DNA of 64,000 nt. It comes from Coenobita brevimanus (lineage: Eukaryota; Arthropoda; Malacostraca; Decapoda; Coenobitidae). Position numbers and translations under genes: made by a program. How positions within the stretch are numbered: the stretch's first letter is position 1; each line of letters opens with the position of its first letter. Positions 8,702-18,040 of the stretch are shown piece after piece. The stretch spans positions 556,824 to 620,823 of the forward strand of contig JAVRFU010003718.1 of the NCBI GenBank assembly GCA_032717465.1. Reading direction: 5' to 3'. The notes under the pieces were generated by a model, which saw only the letters and a program-made list of their open reading frames with translations, was not told where the DNA came from and made no database searches.

Positions 8702-11700
8702 GTGCCCCTCCCCGGAAAACAACTAACTAAAAAAACAAACAATAAGCCTCGGACAAGGACTGACAAAACGTTGACGACCAAGGACCGGACAAAGGACATT
8801 GCAATTGGAACGTGGAATGTTAGGGGAGCAAATGATGAGGTGAAAGAGAGAGAGATTGTCCAGGTGCTTGAGGATGCGAAAGTGGATGTATGTGGAATAA
8901 CTGAAACAAAATGGAGAGGAGAAAGTGTGAGAGAATGGGAGTATGGATGGGGTATATGTGCAGGAGTAGGTGAGAATGAGAGGGCAAAGGAAGGAGTATG
9001 TATAGCTGTGAGTAAAAGATGGAAGAGGAGCATAAGACAGTATGGATCAGTTGGATCAAGGATTGTGTGGGTAAAGTTGAAAGTTGGAATACAAATGTGG
9101 GCGATTGTGTGTGTGTATGCGCCAACGCAAGATCGTGCTAGAAGAGTGAGAGAAGAGTTCTGGACAAATGTAGAAGTGTGCATGGAAAAGTTTGGAAGGA
9201 ATGATAGAGTGTTTTTGATTGGTAATATGAATGGTAAAGTTGGGAATGTGAAGGTGGATGGAATAGTTGGTGAGTGGGGTGTGCCTGCTGAGATAGATGA
9301 GAATGGGAGTGCGTTAGTGGACATTTGTGCTGGGAGGGGTTGGTGATAGCCAATACCCTCTTCAGGCATAAAATGATCCACAGGTATACATGGCGAGTGA
9401 TGAGAAGGGTGGGTGGTGAATTGAGTGAAAGGAAGGCAATGATTGATTATGTGTGTGTGGATGAAAGGATGCGAAGATGTATATTGGATGCAAGAGTTTA
9501 TAGAGGTTGGGGAGTGGACTTTCTGACCACTACTTGGTGGTGGCCAGAGTTAAAGTTCAAGTAAGATGGAATAGAAGAAGGGAAAGACGAGAGGAAGGAG
9601 TAGTCGCAAGGAGAGTGGAAAGGTTACAAGAGGATGAGAAAAAGGCAGAGTATAAGAGAGAAGTGGAGGAACGATTGGGCAAATATGAGTTGGAGCAGAT
9701 GGGGGACGTGGAAGGTGTGTGTAGAATATTTACAGAAGAAATATGTGCAGCATGTGATGTGGTGTGTGGAAGGAAGAGAAGACGGAGGGGGTTCAAGGAA
9801 CAGCGTGGTGGACTGAAGAGGTGAAACGGGCTATGGCACAAAAGAAGAAAGCATACAATGAATGGATGAGAAATAGGGGCGTGGAAGAAGTTGAGAGGCG
9901 GAAGAGAGAGTTATATGTAGAAAGAAAGAGAGAGGTGAAAAGATTAGTAAGAGAGAGTAAGAAGAGAGTGGATGAGGAATTTGGAAGGAATTTGAGTGTA
10001 AAGTGGAGGGACTGTAAGAAAATGTTCTGGAAAGAGGTGAAAAGAGTAAGACAGGGTGGAAGCGAAGTTAGCAGGGGAGTGAAAGATAAAAATGGTAGAT
10101 TACTAGTGGAGAAGGGAGAAAAAGTGAGCAGATGGAGAGAACACTTTAAGGAATTGTTGAACGTGGAGGATGGAAGTAATGCGAGTATAAGTGGCTGGGG
10201 AATGGCTGGAAGAAGGAGGGAGGTGAGAAGACAGGAAGAAATCAGTAGGATAGAAGTTGTGGAAGCAATGAAGATAGTTAAATCAGGGAAAGCCCCAGGA
10301 ATTGATGGAGTGTGTGGTGAAATGCTGAAGCATGGGGGAGGGATAGTAGTAGAATGGATGTGGAAGATGTGCAGATTGGCCTGGGAGGAAGGTAGAGTCC
10401 CGGAGGATTGGAAGTCAGGTATAATTATTCCCTTGTACAAAGGAAAAGGGGAAAAAGAAGTGTTTGGTAATCATAGGGGCATTTGTCTTCTTAGTATAAT
10501 AGGAAAAGTATATGGTAGGATACTTATTGACAGAGTTAGAGAAAGAACAGAGAAATTAGTTGGAGAAGAACAGGGAAGTTTTAGGAAGGGAAGAGGTTGT
10601 GTAGATCAGATATTCATTCTCAGATCTTTAGTGGAAAAGTTTCTAGAGAAGGGAAAGAAGTTGTATGCGGCTTTCATGGATTTGGAGAAAGCATATGACA
10701 GGGTGGATAGACTAGGATTGTGGAAAGTGTTAAGAATATATGGAATAGATGGGAAGTTGTTGAATGCTGTGAAGAGTATGTACGATGGTGCGAAGGCTGC
10801 AGTGTGTGTGGATGGTGAACTAAGTGAATTTTTCTCTTTGAAAGTTGGGTTGAAACAGGGATGTGTCATGTCTCCATGGTTGTTCAATCTGTACATGGAT
10901 GGGGTAATAAAAGAGGTACAAGGTAGGGTAGTGGATGTTGGAGTGGCCCTGGTGAGAGAGGATAGTGTTTGGAAACTCCCTGTACTGTTGTTTGCAGATG
11001 ATACTGTGTCGTTGAGTGAAGACGAAGGGGAGCTGCAAGGCTTGGTGGATGAGTTTGGGAGAGTGTGTAAGAAACGGAATCTAAAGGTGAATGTAGGGAA
11101 GAGTAAAGTGATGGTCTTTGAGAGAGGTGAAGTCAGTGAATGTACAGCGAGGTTGGATGGTGAGGAATTGGAAAATGTGAGTACGTTTAAGTACTTGGGT
11201 AGTGTGATGAGTAAGGATGGAGGTTTGGAGGGTGAATTGCTTGAAAGGGTACAGCAGGGAAGAAAGGTTGCTGGTTCTTTGAAAGCAGTGATAAGAAACA
11301 GGGAAGTGAGCATGGAAGTGAAAAAGTTACTACATGACAGTATTGTGATACCAACTCTAACGTACGGAAGTGAAGCTTGGACGTTGTTGGAAGGACACAA
11401 GTCAAGAGTGAGAGCCGTGGAAATGAGTTATTTAAGAGGAGCCTGTGGAGTCACATGGAGAGACAGGCTGACGAATGAGGATATAAAGGAGTGTTGTGGT
11501 GTTGATGTGGATGTGATAGGAAGCGTTATGAGGAACACACTGAGGTGGTTTGGCCATGTGGAGAGGATGGAGGGTGAAAGACTGACGAAGAGAGTGTATG
11601 TGAGTGAGGTGGAGGGGGAAAGAGGGAGGGGGAGGCCGAGGATGAGATGGAGAGATGGGGTGGAGAGGTATATGAGAGAGGGGGGTGTGAGTTGGGAGCA

Positions 11701-11770
11701 GGGGAGTGAAATGGCGGGGGACAGGGCGACTTGGAGGCGATTTGTTTGTGGCCACCCCAAACGGGATTGA
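8702..11770 (+). pseudogene. RTE-a endonuclease/reverse transcriptase ORF, D1 copy, three frame breaks
   Basis: Encodes an APE-type endonuclease (IGTWNVRG, ITETKWRG, YAPTQD, IDYVCVD) then a reverse transcriptase (KAPGIDGVCGEML, AAFMDLEKAYDRV, GLKQGCVMSPWLF, FADDTVSLSE) and the RTE C-terminus (LTYGSEAW, RNTLRWFGHVERM). Relative to the D2 copy, the frame breaks near 9336-9339, 9509-9512 and 9787-9791, each by one missing G in a G-run. From about 9764 it is open to the stop at 11768-11770, only 23 bp from the element's end. There is no in-frame ATG before the endonuclease; the frame opens after a stop at 8669-8671, and 8702 is a GTG. If the G-run losses are sequencing errors, this copy is intact. 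Confidence 0.88.
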
Positions 11771-11947
11771 GGCGTCTGGCAATAGATAGATAGACTTTTA
11801 GACAATATTTAACTTGTTTCTACCTTGCTGTAGTTGACTTTGAATTATGTTCTAGCATCACCCACAGCTGTTTTCATTAATTTCCATTGGTACTACAACA
11901 TCCTGGGTATATTTTAAAACGACTTTGAAGAGGTACAAGTACAGTAC

Positions 11948-12038
11948 TAAAAAACTAGTGTACTTTCTAAATAAACTGATATGAAAATAAACGAAGGGGA
12001 ATGATCCTGACGATGAAAAGTCCCGATGGCGAATTGTC
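11948..12038 (+). repeat. Direct repeat within the GACAATTCGCC element (first copy)
   Basis: Shares AACTAGTGTACTT, CTAAATAAACTGATA, GGGGAAT and GATGGCGAATTGTC with the element's right end at 12342-12418. The terminal sequence is therefore duplicated in direct orientation, with a 14-bp extra block here. It may mark an earlier terminus or a partial nested copy. Confidence 0.7.
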
Positions 12039-12714
12039 TTGTTATTGTTGTGATGGTGAATTGACTTGATGGCGAAATATCCCGAAACATTTATATAGAC
12101 GTAACATGAAGATTATTTGTATAATTCCAAAGTATGTCAATCGTTCACTTAAGGTAATTAGGCATTTATATAAATGCCAATGTCTTGTATGTAGCCTTAT
12201 GCTAAGATGAAGGATCGATCATAAATCAGCTGATTCACGTTTCAATATATTATTATTTTTCATTTAATGCCCATGATTTGATGCCATATTTTACATTTAC
12301 TATATAAACAATAAACCACCATCACTTTTATAACTTACATAATTAAAAAACTAGTGTACTTGCTAAATAAACTGATACGTAAATAAATGATGGGGAATCG
12401 TCCTGATGGCGAATTGTCCCTACTCGGCCTCACAGTCACAGGGACTCACAGCCCTCACTCATCAATGTCAGAACTGCCTGGCTGGGCAGGGCTAGCTAAT
12501 GAGGCTGGACCGGTGGACAAGTGTGTGTGGTCTAATGCCGACAGTGTGAGGACGTTTTTGTTGCGTTTGCACATTCGCTGTTCACTGAGCCACGGATGAT
12601 CCATCGTTGTTGCAAATCGTTCCCATTGTATAGTGGGCATAGGGTACTAAAATTTTGACATTGTATAAGCGAAATATCGTACAATGAGGCATTGTATAAT
12701 GAGGGTTTACTGTA

Positions 12715-12771
12715 TCAAAATGATAAGTCGAAATCAACTGGATGTCAACGGTGACATGCATGTTGCCTTGT
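12715..12771 (+). pseudogene. hAT transposase C-terminal remnant, right part
   Basis: IKMISRNQLDVNGDMHVAL continues the hATC region interrupted at 8122. The stop at 12769-12771 and a later one mark decay. Further in-frame similarity (QAKQQQQVSH) extends to about 12835. Confidence 0.75.
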
Positions 12772-13143
12772 GAAAGACCACTCCACAATTTCATCTTATT
12801 CAAGCCAAACAGCAACAACAAGTTTCTCATTGAAATGAACTTTGGAGCAGACTTAAAGTTTTTTGTTTTGTTTAATTTGCTCAAGTTGGATGTATTTCAT
12901 TTTTTCGAATGGCCATTAGTTTTTGCATGAAAAAGAGTGACAAGCATAATTCTTTGTAAAGACTGTTTTATACTTTGTGATATACTGCGTGAGGTAGTTT
13001 TCAATAAAATAATGTATATGCATTGCATGCAAAATGCTACGATTGTGCTTATGTGCATTTTTGTAGGGAAACGGTTCATAGCGTTCACCAGATTCTCGAA
13101 GGGGTCTGTGACTCAAAAAGAGATAAGAACCACTGATCTAATT

Positions 13144-13507
13144 CCATGTACACTCGAAAACAGTTATTTTTCCCCCTTATTAGCTGGAGTCGTGGCCAGT
13201 GAGTGACCAGCCGTTCAAGCACCCCACATCCAAAGCCACAACCCCAAGACCAGTGTAAGCATTGTTGGACAATTGTGAAACGACCCTGGCGATGTTACAG
13301 TGTGTCATGATTGTTGTTATAGACTATCAGAACCAGTGGGGGGTAAATATATAAAGGTATTTAATGTGTAATACTGTGGTGTTACCCACAACATATGGGA
13401 AAGGGACGAAAATGAAAGAGGACCTACAACGTATTGTGTGTTATTGTCTATATACCTCCGTCGTGTATTATAATGTTACAAATAAGTAAAAGTCAAGAGC
13501 ATCTGTG
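13144..13507 (-). repeat. Right inverted arm of the foldback-like element
   Basis: Reverse complement of the left arm, with shared blocks GCCAGTGAGTGACCAGC, AGCACCCCACATCC, CTATCAGAACCAGTGG, TATATAAAGGTATTTAATGT and ATTATAATGTTACAAATAA. The first bases after the hAT duplication (CCATGTA) are the end of a minisatellite unit. Confidence 0.85.
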
Positions 13508-14217
13508 GCTCAAACTGCCATGTTAATATGAATTAAAGGACGTCCAAAACCGCACATAACCTGTGTTAAGAATAAATAACCGCATGTGTTTGTGACATAA
13601 GTTCCACCTTACTGTGCTTATGTCACTTTACAGCTTACAACAGGATGAAATATTTGGCAGGTGTACCGAAGTATTTTATGTTATTGATTTGTTGGTGGTT
13701 AATACAGTGTGCCCTCAGTGTGCCCTCAGAGATAAGGGGACTGAATAGGCAGGCTGGCAGAAATGGAGCAGTGTGGAGAACTGCATTTATGTGATCAAGG
13801 CAGATATATGCAGTTATGTAGGAACTTTAACTGAGTGAATGAAAGAGCGAAGGGTGGCTTGAAAAATCGTTATGCAGTATATGACATGAACAGGATTATT
13901 CAAATGAATGGGCAAATAGGTAGATAGCAGGATGGTGTGATATGATCTGAAAATTGTGTGCACGAAGGTGACCCCATTTGAAGGAACGGTTGACCACTTA
14001 ATAATGTAGTGGAAATACTATAGAATGGAGAAGAGAGCTACAGGAAGAAATACAGACTGTCCATGGAAAAGGAAATGGGAAGAAATAAAGAATAGGGAGG
14101 CCAGAGGAGTGGCATAATGTATTAGGTCTAGTGATCAGTGTGAAATGAGGAATGATAGAAGTAGCTAAAAAGTTTTCAGCAAAAGTGTGGGAGATGAGGA
14201 AATAGAAAGCATTAGGG

Positions 14218-14248
<31 letters not shown>

Positions 14249-14626
14249 CAAAAAAATGTATATCCGCAATGCGCCAGTCGACTTGTATAGCCGTCACGAT
14301 TTTAGGTGCGAGCAAAGCTGGTCGACTTGTATAGCGTCTTCCCATCACCCATTGAACTTTAATTTATCCTTACTCATTGACGGGACCACATGGAGATGAG
14401 GGGATACTTTCATTTGAAAGAGGATGAGTTGGTGAGTCTTATGTATCTTTACCTTTTTCTCTAGCTGTTACAGTTTGCCTGATACAGGGAGGTCCCAAGG
14501 ATACGAGCAGTCAGGTTCAATTTGGCATAGTCGTATAATGGAACACGTAGCTAATGATAAAATATCGGTTGGGTTCTAGGACCCCGTCAACGGCAAGTTT
14601 TCAAGCTAAAATATATGATACCACTA
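13508..14626. other. About 1.1 kb without a recognisable gene
   Basis: Holds a (GA)13 run at 14223-14248 and a TACAGGGAGGTCCC motif at 14484 that resembles a pogo-type terminal repeat without a partner. Near 13733-13800, AGGGGACTGAATAGGCAGG resembles the left part of RTE-b (GGACTGAATAGGGAGACC), so an old RTE-b relative may underlie it. Two near-identical GTCGACTTGTATAGC words lie at 14277 and 14321. Short frames such as 14187-14399 include the GA run and look like noise. Confidence 0.5.
14223..14248 (+). repeat. (GA)13 microsatellite
   Basis: Thirteen GA units; the duplicate at 28296-28323 has fourteen. Confidence 0.95.
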
Positions 14627-16210
14627 CCCCCTGGGGGTAGGGGGGTTTCAAGAATACTCCCCCAGTATCCCTGCTTGTCGTACGAGGCGACTAAAAGGGT
14701 TGGTGGTGGGTTACTGCCCCACCCCGTAAAAAGAAGATAGGAGGAAACAGCTCCTGTGAGAAGAGTGGAGAGTTTGCAAGATAGTGAGAAAATGTCAGAG
14801 TATAAGAGCATATTGGAAGACAGATTGGGGAGGTATGAGCTAGAGCAGATGGAAGGGGTGGAAGACGTAAAATATTCACGGAAGAGATAGGCGCGGCATG
14901 TGAGGTGGTTTGTGGAGTGAGGAGGAGATGCAAGGGTGTGCAAGGGACAGCTTGGTGGAATGATGAGGTGAAATGAGCTGTGGAACAAAAGAAGAAGGCA
15001 TATAGTGAATGGTTAGCGAGTAGAGGTAGGGGAGAAGATGAGAGAGAGGAGTTAGGTATATGTGAGTAGGAGAAGGGAGGTGAAGAGACTAGTGAAGGAG
15101 AGTAAGAAGAAAGTAGATGAAGAGTTTGGGAGGAATTTGAGTGTGAAATGGAGGGAGAGTAAGAAATTGTTTTGAAAGGAGGTAAAGAAAGTAAGGCTGT
15201 GTGAAAGGGGAAATAGTAGAGGAGTGAAAGATAGGAATAATAGATTGTTGGTGGAGAAGAGAGAGAAATTGAGGAGATGGAAAGAGCACTTTGAGGATTT
15301 GTTGAATGTAGAGAGTGAGAGCAGTGAGATTGTATGTGGTTGGGGAATGGCTGGGAGAAGAAGAGATGAGAGGAGGGAGGACGAGATCAGTAGGAGGGAA
15401 GTAGTGGGAGCAATGAAGAATATCAAGTTGGGAAAGGCCCCAGGAATTGATGGAGTGTGTGGTGAAAAGCTGAGGTATGGGGGCGAGATTGTTGTGGGGT
15501 GGTTATGGAAGTTGTGTAGATTGGCTTGGGAAGAGGGAAGGGTTCCGGAGGACTGGAAATCAGGTATAATTGTTCCTTTATACAAAGGAAAAGGGAAGAG
15601 AGAAGTATGTGGTAACCATAGTGTTATTTGCCTTCTTAGTGTGACTGGTAAAATATATGGTAGAATACTCATTGATAGGGTTAGGCATATGACAGAGGAG
15701 CTAGTTGGAGAAGAACGAGGGGGATTTAGGAAAGGAAAAGGGTGTGTAGATCAGATATTTGTTCTAAGATGTTTTGTGGAGAAGTATCTAGAGAAAGGAA
15801 AGAAAGTGTATGCTGCCTTCATGGACTTGGAGAAAGCTTATGACAGAATAGATAGGCAAGGTATGTGGAAGGTATTAAGAATATATGGAGTGGATAGGAA
15901 ATTGTTAAGTGCTGTGAAGAGTATGTACGAATTAGCTAGGGCTACAGTGCGAGTGGATGGTGAGCTGAGTGAGTTCTTTGATCTGAATGTGGGACTGAAA
16001 CAGGGTTGTGTGATGTCAGCATCACATCAATGGGGTTGTGAAGGAGGTGCAAGGTTGGGCAGTGGATATGGTGGTAGCTCTAATGAATGAGGGTTAGATT
16101 TGAGAGATTCCAGTGTTACCGTTTGCTGATGATACAGTATTGTTGAGTGAAGATGAATTGGAGTTGCAAGGTTTGGTGAATGAATTTGGGACAGTGTGTG
16201 GGAGGAGGAA
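14627..16210 (+). pseudogene. RTE-d 5' end and reverse transcriptase, endonuclease deleted, 3' truncated
   Basis: Starts with the complete RTE 5' leader (CCCCCTGGGGGTAGGGGGG, both hairpins). After CCCCACCCCGTAAAAAG it jumps to the region equivalent to RTE-a 9600, so the roughly 850-bp endonuclease is missing. The open frame 15224-16090 contains KAPGIDGVCGEKL, KSGIIVPLYKGKG, AAFMDLEKAYDRIDR and GLKQGCVMS, then shifts. FADDTVLLSEDELELQGL follows in another frame near 16117-16180. It ends at GTVCGRR, where unit sequence resumes. EDW as in VPEDWKSG and GFRKGKGCVDQ are also recognisable. Confidence 0.88.
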
Positions 16211-16260
16211 GCGAGCTTGTTGCCTTTGGTTCCTTCTTCCTCGCATAAAAAAAAAAAAAA
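16211..16260 (+). pseudogene. LINE-x tail only, U2
   Basis: GCGAGCTTGTTGCC to a 14-nt poly(A); the coding end of LINE-x was lost on the left side of D1. Confidence 0.75.
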
Positions 16261-17299
16261 GTTGTCATCTTTATAAAGTGTAACCTCGGGATTAAATGAC
16301 TGAATAGGGAGACCACCTTTAATCAAGTAGCATGGAGAATTGGAGGCTTCATGAACCATTCGATAGCATATGACAACATTCAAGAAAAATATATAGGAAG
16401 GAGGACAGAGTTCTACTTTGTTTTTGTTGATTTCATGAAGGTCTTTAACAGAGTGCCAGTGGGAATTGGAAAGCTCAGGATGGAGAACTGACTAGTTAGG
16501 GTGGTTATGGCAATGTATGAAGGTGCTCGCACTCAGGTGAAAGTGAACGGAGATTTGGGTGATAAATGTTCTGTGAATGGTGGTGGGCATCAAGGGTCAG
16601 TTTCAACCCCATTATTGTTCCACATGGTTCTTGAAGCTCTAATGAGACTTTAGAACTATACTCCCATGGGAGTTGTTTTATGCTAATGACAGTGTTGATG
16701 GTAGAGAGAGATAGGGTTGAAAGATGTAGGAAATACTGGGATAGAATGGGACTTGTGTGTTAGAGAGTAAGAGCGGATAAAGCTGAGGTGATGATATTTA
16801 GGGCAGGTGGTGGTGCTGTCCAAGGAGGGCGAGTTTGTCCATATGCAATTTGCCACAAGATTGTGGGGAATAATTCCACCTTGGGCGTCTTTGTGATAAG
16901 TGGGTGCATAAGAGATACAGTATTATTAGAAGGTAGGATTCCAAACCAAAATACTGTAATGGTGATTTTGTGTGTTTGGTGTGGAGGGGAGAGTGTGGCA
17001 AGACAGAGATATAGGAAAGGATTAAGTTTGGTGGAGTGTGTCTTCAGTGTGTGGAGGAGTTTTGTTATTTGTGGGACATGATATGTGCTGGAAGTGGGGC
17101 TACCTCGGTAGGAGGGTAATAAGTGCTTTTATGCAGCATGTGTTAGGATTTTAATGCTGTACGGTAGTGTGAATTGGTCAGTAATGGAGGTGGATAAAGC
17201 TCAGCGTACAGAGTTTGACATTAGAATATGTTGATAATGAAGGATAGATAATAGAGCCATAGTATTGTGTTGGAGCGACTTTAAGGAGAGAGAGCAACA
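16261..17299 (+). pseudogene. RTE-b relic, U2/U3 boundary
   Basis: Same decayed frames as in U1. A 4-bp change near 17194 (GGATAAAGCTC for GGATATTCATAGCTC) is shared with the U3/U4 copy. The GGGCGAG variant at 16827 keeps the frame open through CPYAICHK, giving a 97-codon run at 16788-17081 that still lacks later cysteines. Confidence 0.72.
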
Positions 17300-17643
17300 T
17301 TTGGAAACTGCCTGTACTGTTGTTTGCAGATGATACTGTATTGTTAAGTGAGGACAAAGGGTGAACTTCAAGGCTTGGTGAATGAGGTTCTAAGAGTGTG
17401 TAAGATATGGAATTTAATGGTGAATGTAGGGAAGAGTAAAGTTATGGTTCTCGAGAGAAATAAGGGATGCACAGTGATGTTGGATGATGAGGAAATGGAA
17501 AGTGTGAGTGCGTTTAAGTACTTGGATAGTGTGATGAGTAAGGATTGAAGTTTGGAGGGTGAAGTGCTTGAAAATGTACAACAAGGAAGGAAGGTTGCTG
17601 ATTTTTTGTAAGCAGTGATAAGAAACAGTGAAGTGGGCATGGA
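17300..17643 (+). pseudogene. RTE-a reverse transcriptase fragment, U3
   Basis: A single extra T in AAAGGGTGAACTTC breaks the frame after the FADD motif. The same lesion is in U4 (31373-31716) and not elsewhere, which links U3 and U4. Confidence 0.85.
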
Positions 17644-17933
17644 ATGACTGGCCTGGTGGGATCAGGATTGTATATATATATAGTTTAGAGGAAGGATGGG
17701 ACCTGAATGTGTTAGTGATATGAGAAGAAGGGGTACATTGATGCTGGAGAGGATGGAGGGTGACAACTGAGTGGAGAGGGTGAGAGGTGTGAATGCTGAG
17801 GGTGAAGTTGTGAGAAACATACCATAAAAGAAATAGGTTGAGGTCATAGAGTTTGACCTAAGGAATTAGTGACTGAATAGAGAAGCAGCAGGTGGGAAGG
17901 GATTAAACTTGTAATTTCTCTTGAGTGTGTGGA

Positions 17934-18003
17934 CCCCTTGGGGAAGGGGGGAAAGAATACTTCCCCAGTATCCCTGCTTGTCGTAAGAGGCGACTAAAAG
18001 GGG
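17934..18003 (+). other. RTE-type 5' leader relic, U3
   Basis: The first stem starts CCCCTTGGGG instead of CCCCCTGGGG, a change shared only with U4. The two downstream hairpins are unchanged. Confidence 0.8.
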
Positions 18004-18040
18004 CCTTTTTGTCTCCAGTCTTTCTTTCTGTCCTGTCCTC

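Larger units (their letters stand above)
8612..11793 (+). mobile_element. Full-length RTE-a non-LTR retrotransposon (D1 copy)
   Basis: Flanked by a perfect 12-bp target-site duplication ACTTTTAGACAA (8600-8611 and 11794-11805), which fixes both ends: 5' CCCCCCTGGGGG and 3' AATAGATAGATAG. It is 3,182 bp, with about 90 bp of leader, one long ORF (endonuclease plus reverse transcriptase) that runs almost to the 3' end, and a tetranucleotide tail instead of poly(A). A very short 3' UTR and microsatellite tail are typical of the RTE clade. Confidence 0.95.
8412..12418. mobile_element. Inverted-repeat DNA element of unassigned superfamily (GACAATTCGCCAT ends)
   Basis: GACAATTCGCCAT at 8412 and its complement ending at 12418 are flanked by CCTA at 8408-8411 and 12419-12422, an exact 4-bp duplication. 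Related sub-motifs (GACAATTCGCCGTCA, ATGGCGAATTGTC) recur inside both ends. Without RTE-a it is about 800 bp with no coding frame. The 4-bp CCTA target does not point to one superfamily. Confidence 0.7.
8124..12712. mobile_element. pogo/Tigger-like inverted-repeat element inserted in the hAT relic
   Basis: Ends CAGTAAACCCTCATTATAC (8124) and GTATAATGAGGGTTTACTG (to 12712) are perfect inverted repeats over 19 bp, flanked by TA at 8122-8123 and 12713-12714. The CAGTAAACC start and TA duplication are typical of pogo/Tigger-type Tc1-mariner relatives. After removing the inner insertion about 580 bp remain, with no transposase frame, so it is non-autonomous. Confidence 0.85.
7886..13135 (+). mobile_element. 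hAT DNA transposon relic inserted in the minisatellite
   Basis: Imperfect terminal repeats CAGGGGTTCTTAACC (7886) and, reversed, CAGTGGTTCTTATC (to 13135) are of the hAT CAG-type. The flanks are ATCTAATG (7878-7885) and ATCTAATT (13136-13143), an 8-bp target-site duplication with one mismatch at a position that also varies inside the minisatellite. Without later insertions only about 660 bp of hAT remain, so it is an internally deleted copy. Confidence 0.85.
6922..13507. mobile_element. Foldback-like element with long inverted arms, split by a hAT insertion
   Basis: The outer ends ACAGATGCT (6922) and AGCATCTGT (to 13507) begin arms of about 360 bp that are reverse complements at roughly four bases in five. 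Between the arms lies a 34-bp tandem repeat. With the hAT element removed, the element would be about 1.3 kb: arm, 18-copy minisatellite, arm. Long inverted repeats around tandem repeats is the architecture of Foldback-type DNA elements. No transposase frame and no clear target-site duplication were seen. Confidence 0.7.
5470..16210. mobile_element. Composite insert D1 (nested transposons)
   Basis: About 10.7 kb that replaces the stretch of unit between TATGGAACA and GCGAGCTTGTTGCC. Its parts, left to right: a sense CR1 piece, an antisense RTE-d 3' end, a foldback-like element holding hAT, pogo-like, third-TIR and RTE-a insertions, about 1.1 kb of unassigned DNA, and an RTE-d 5' portion. I found no target-site duplication for D as a whole, so it may have arrived by recombination and not as one mobile unit. 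An almost identical copy lies at 19541-30285. Confidence 0.85.
3499..17130 (+). repeat. Array unit U2 (13,632 bp, carries insert D1)
   Basis: A 3.5-kb unit split by a 10.7-kb composite insert at 5470-16210. It also carries a private 438-bp deletion in its CR1-a segment at 4697-4699. Its internal poly(A) is only 14 nt (16247-16260), against 24-34 in units without D. Bases 4018-4306 correspond to the poorly assignable 523-810 segment of U1. Confidence 0.92.

Noticed and set aside
14187..14399. Small frame spanning the GA microsatellite
   Set aside because: Its middle is an Arg-Glu run produced by (GA)n, and its flanks show no family resemblance.
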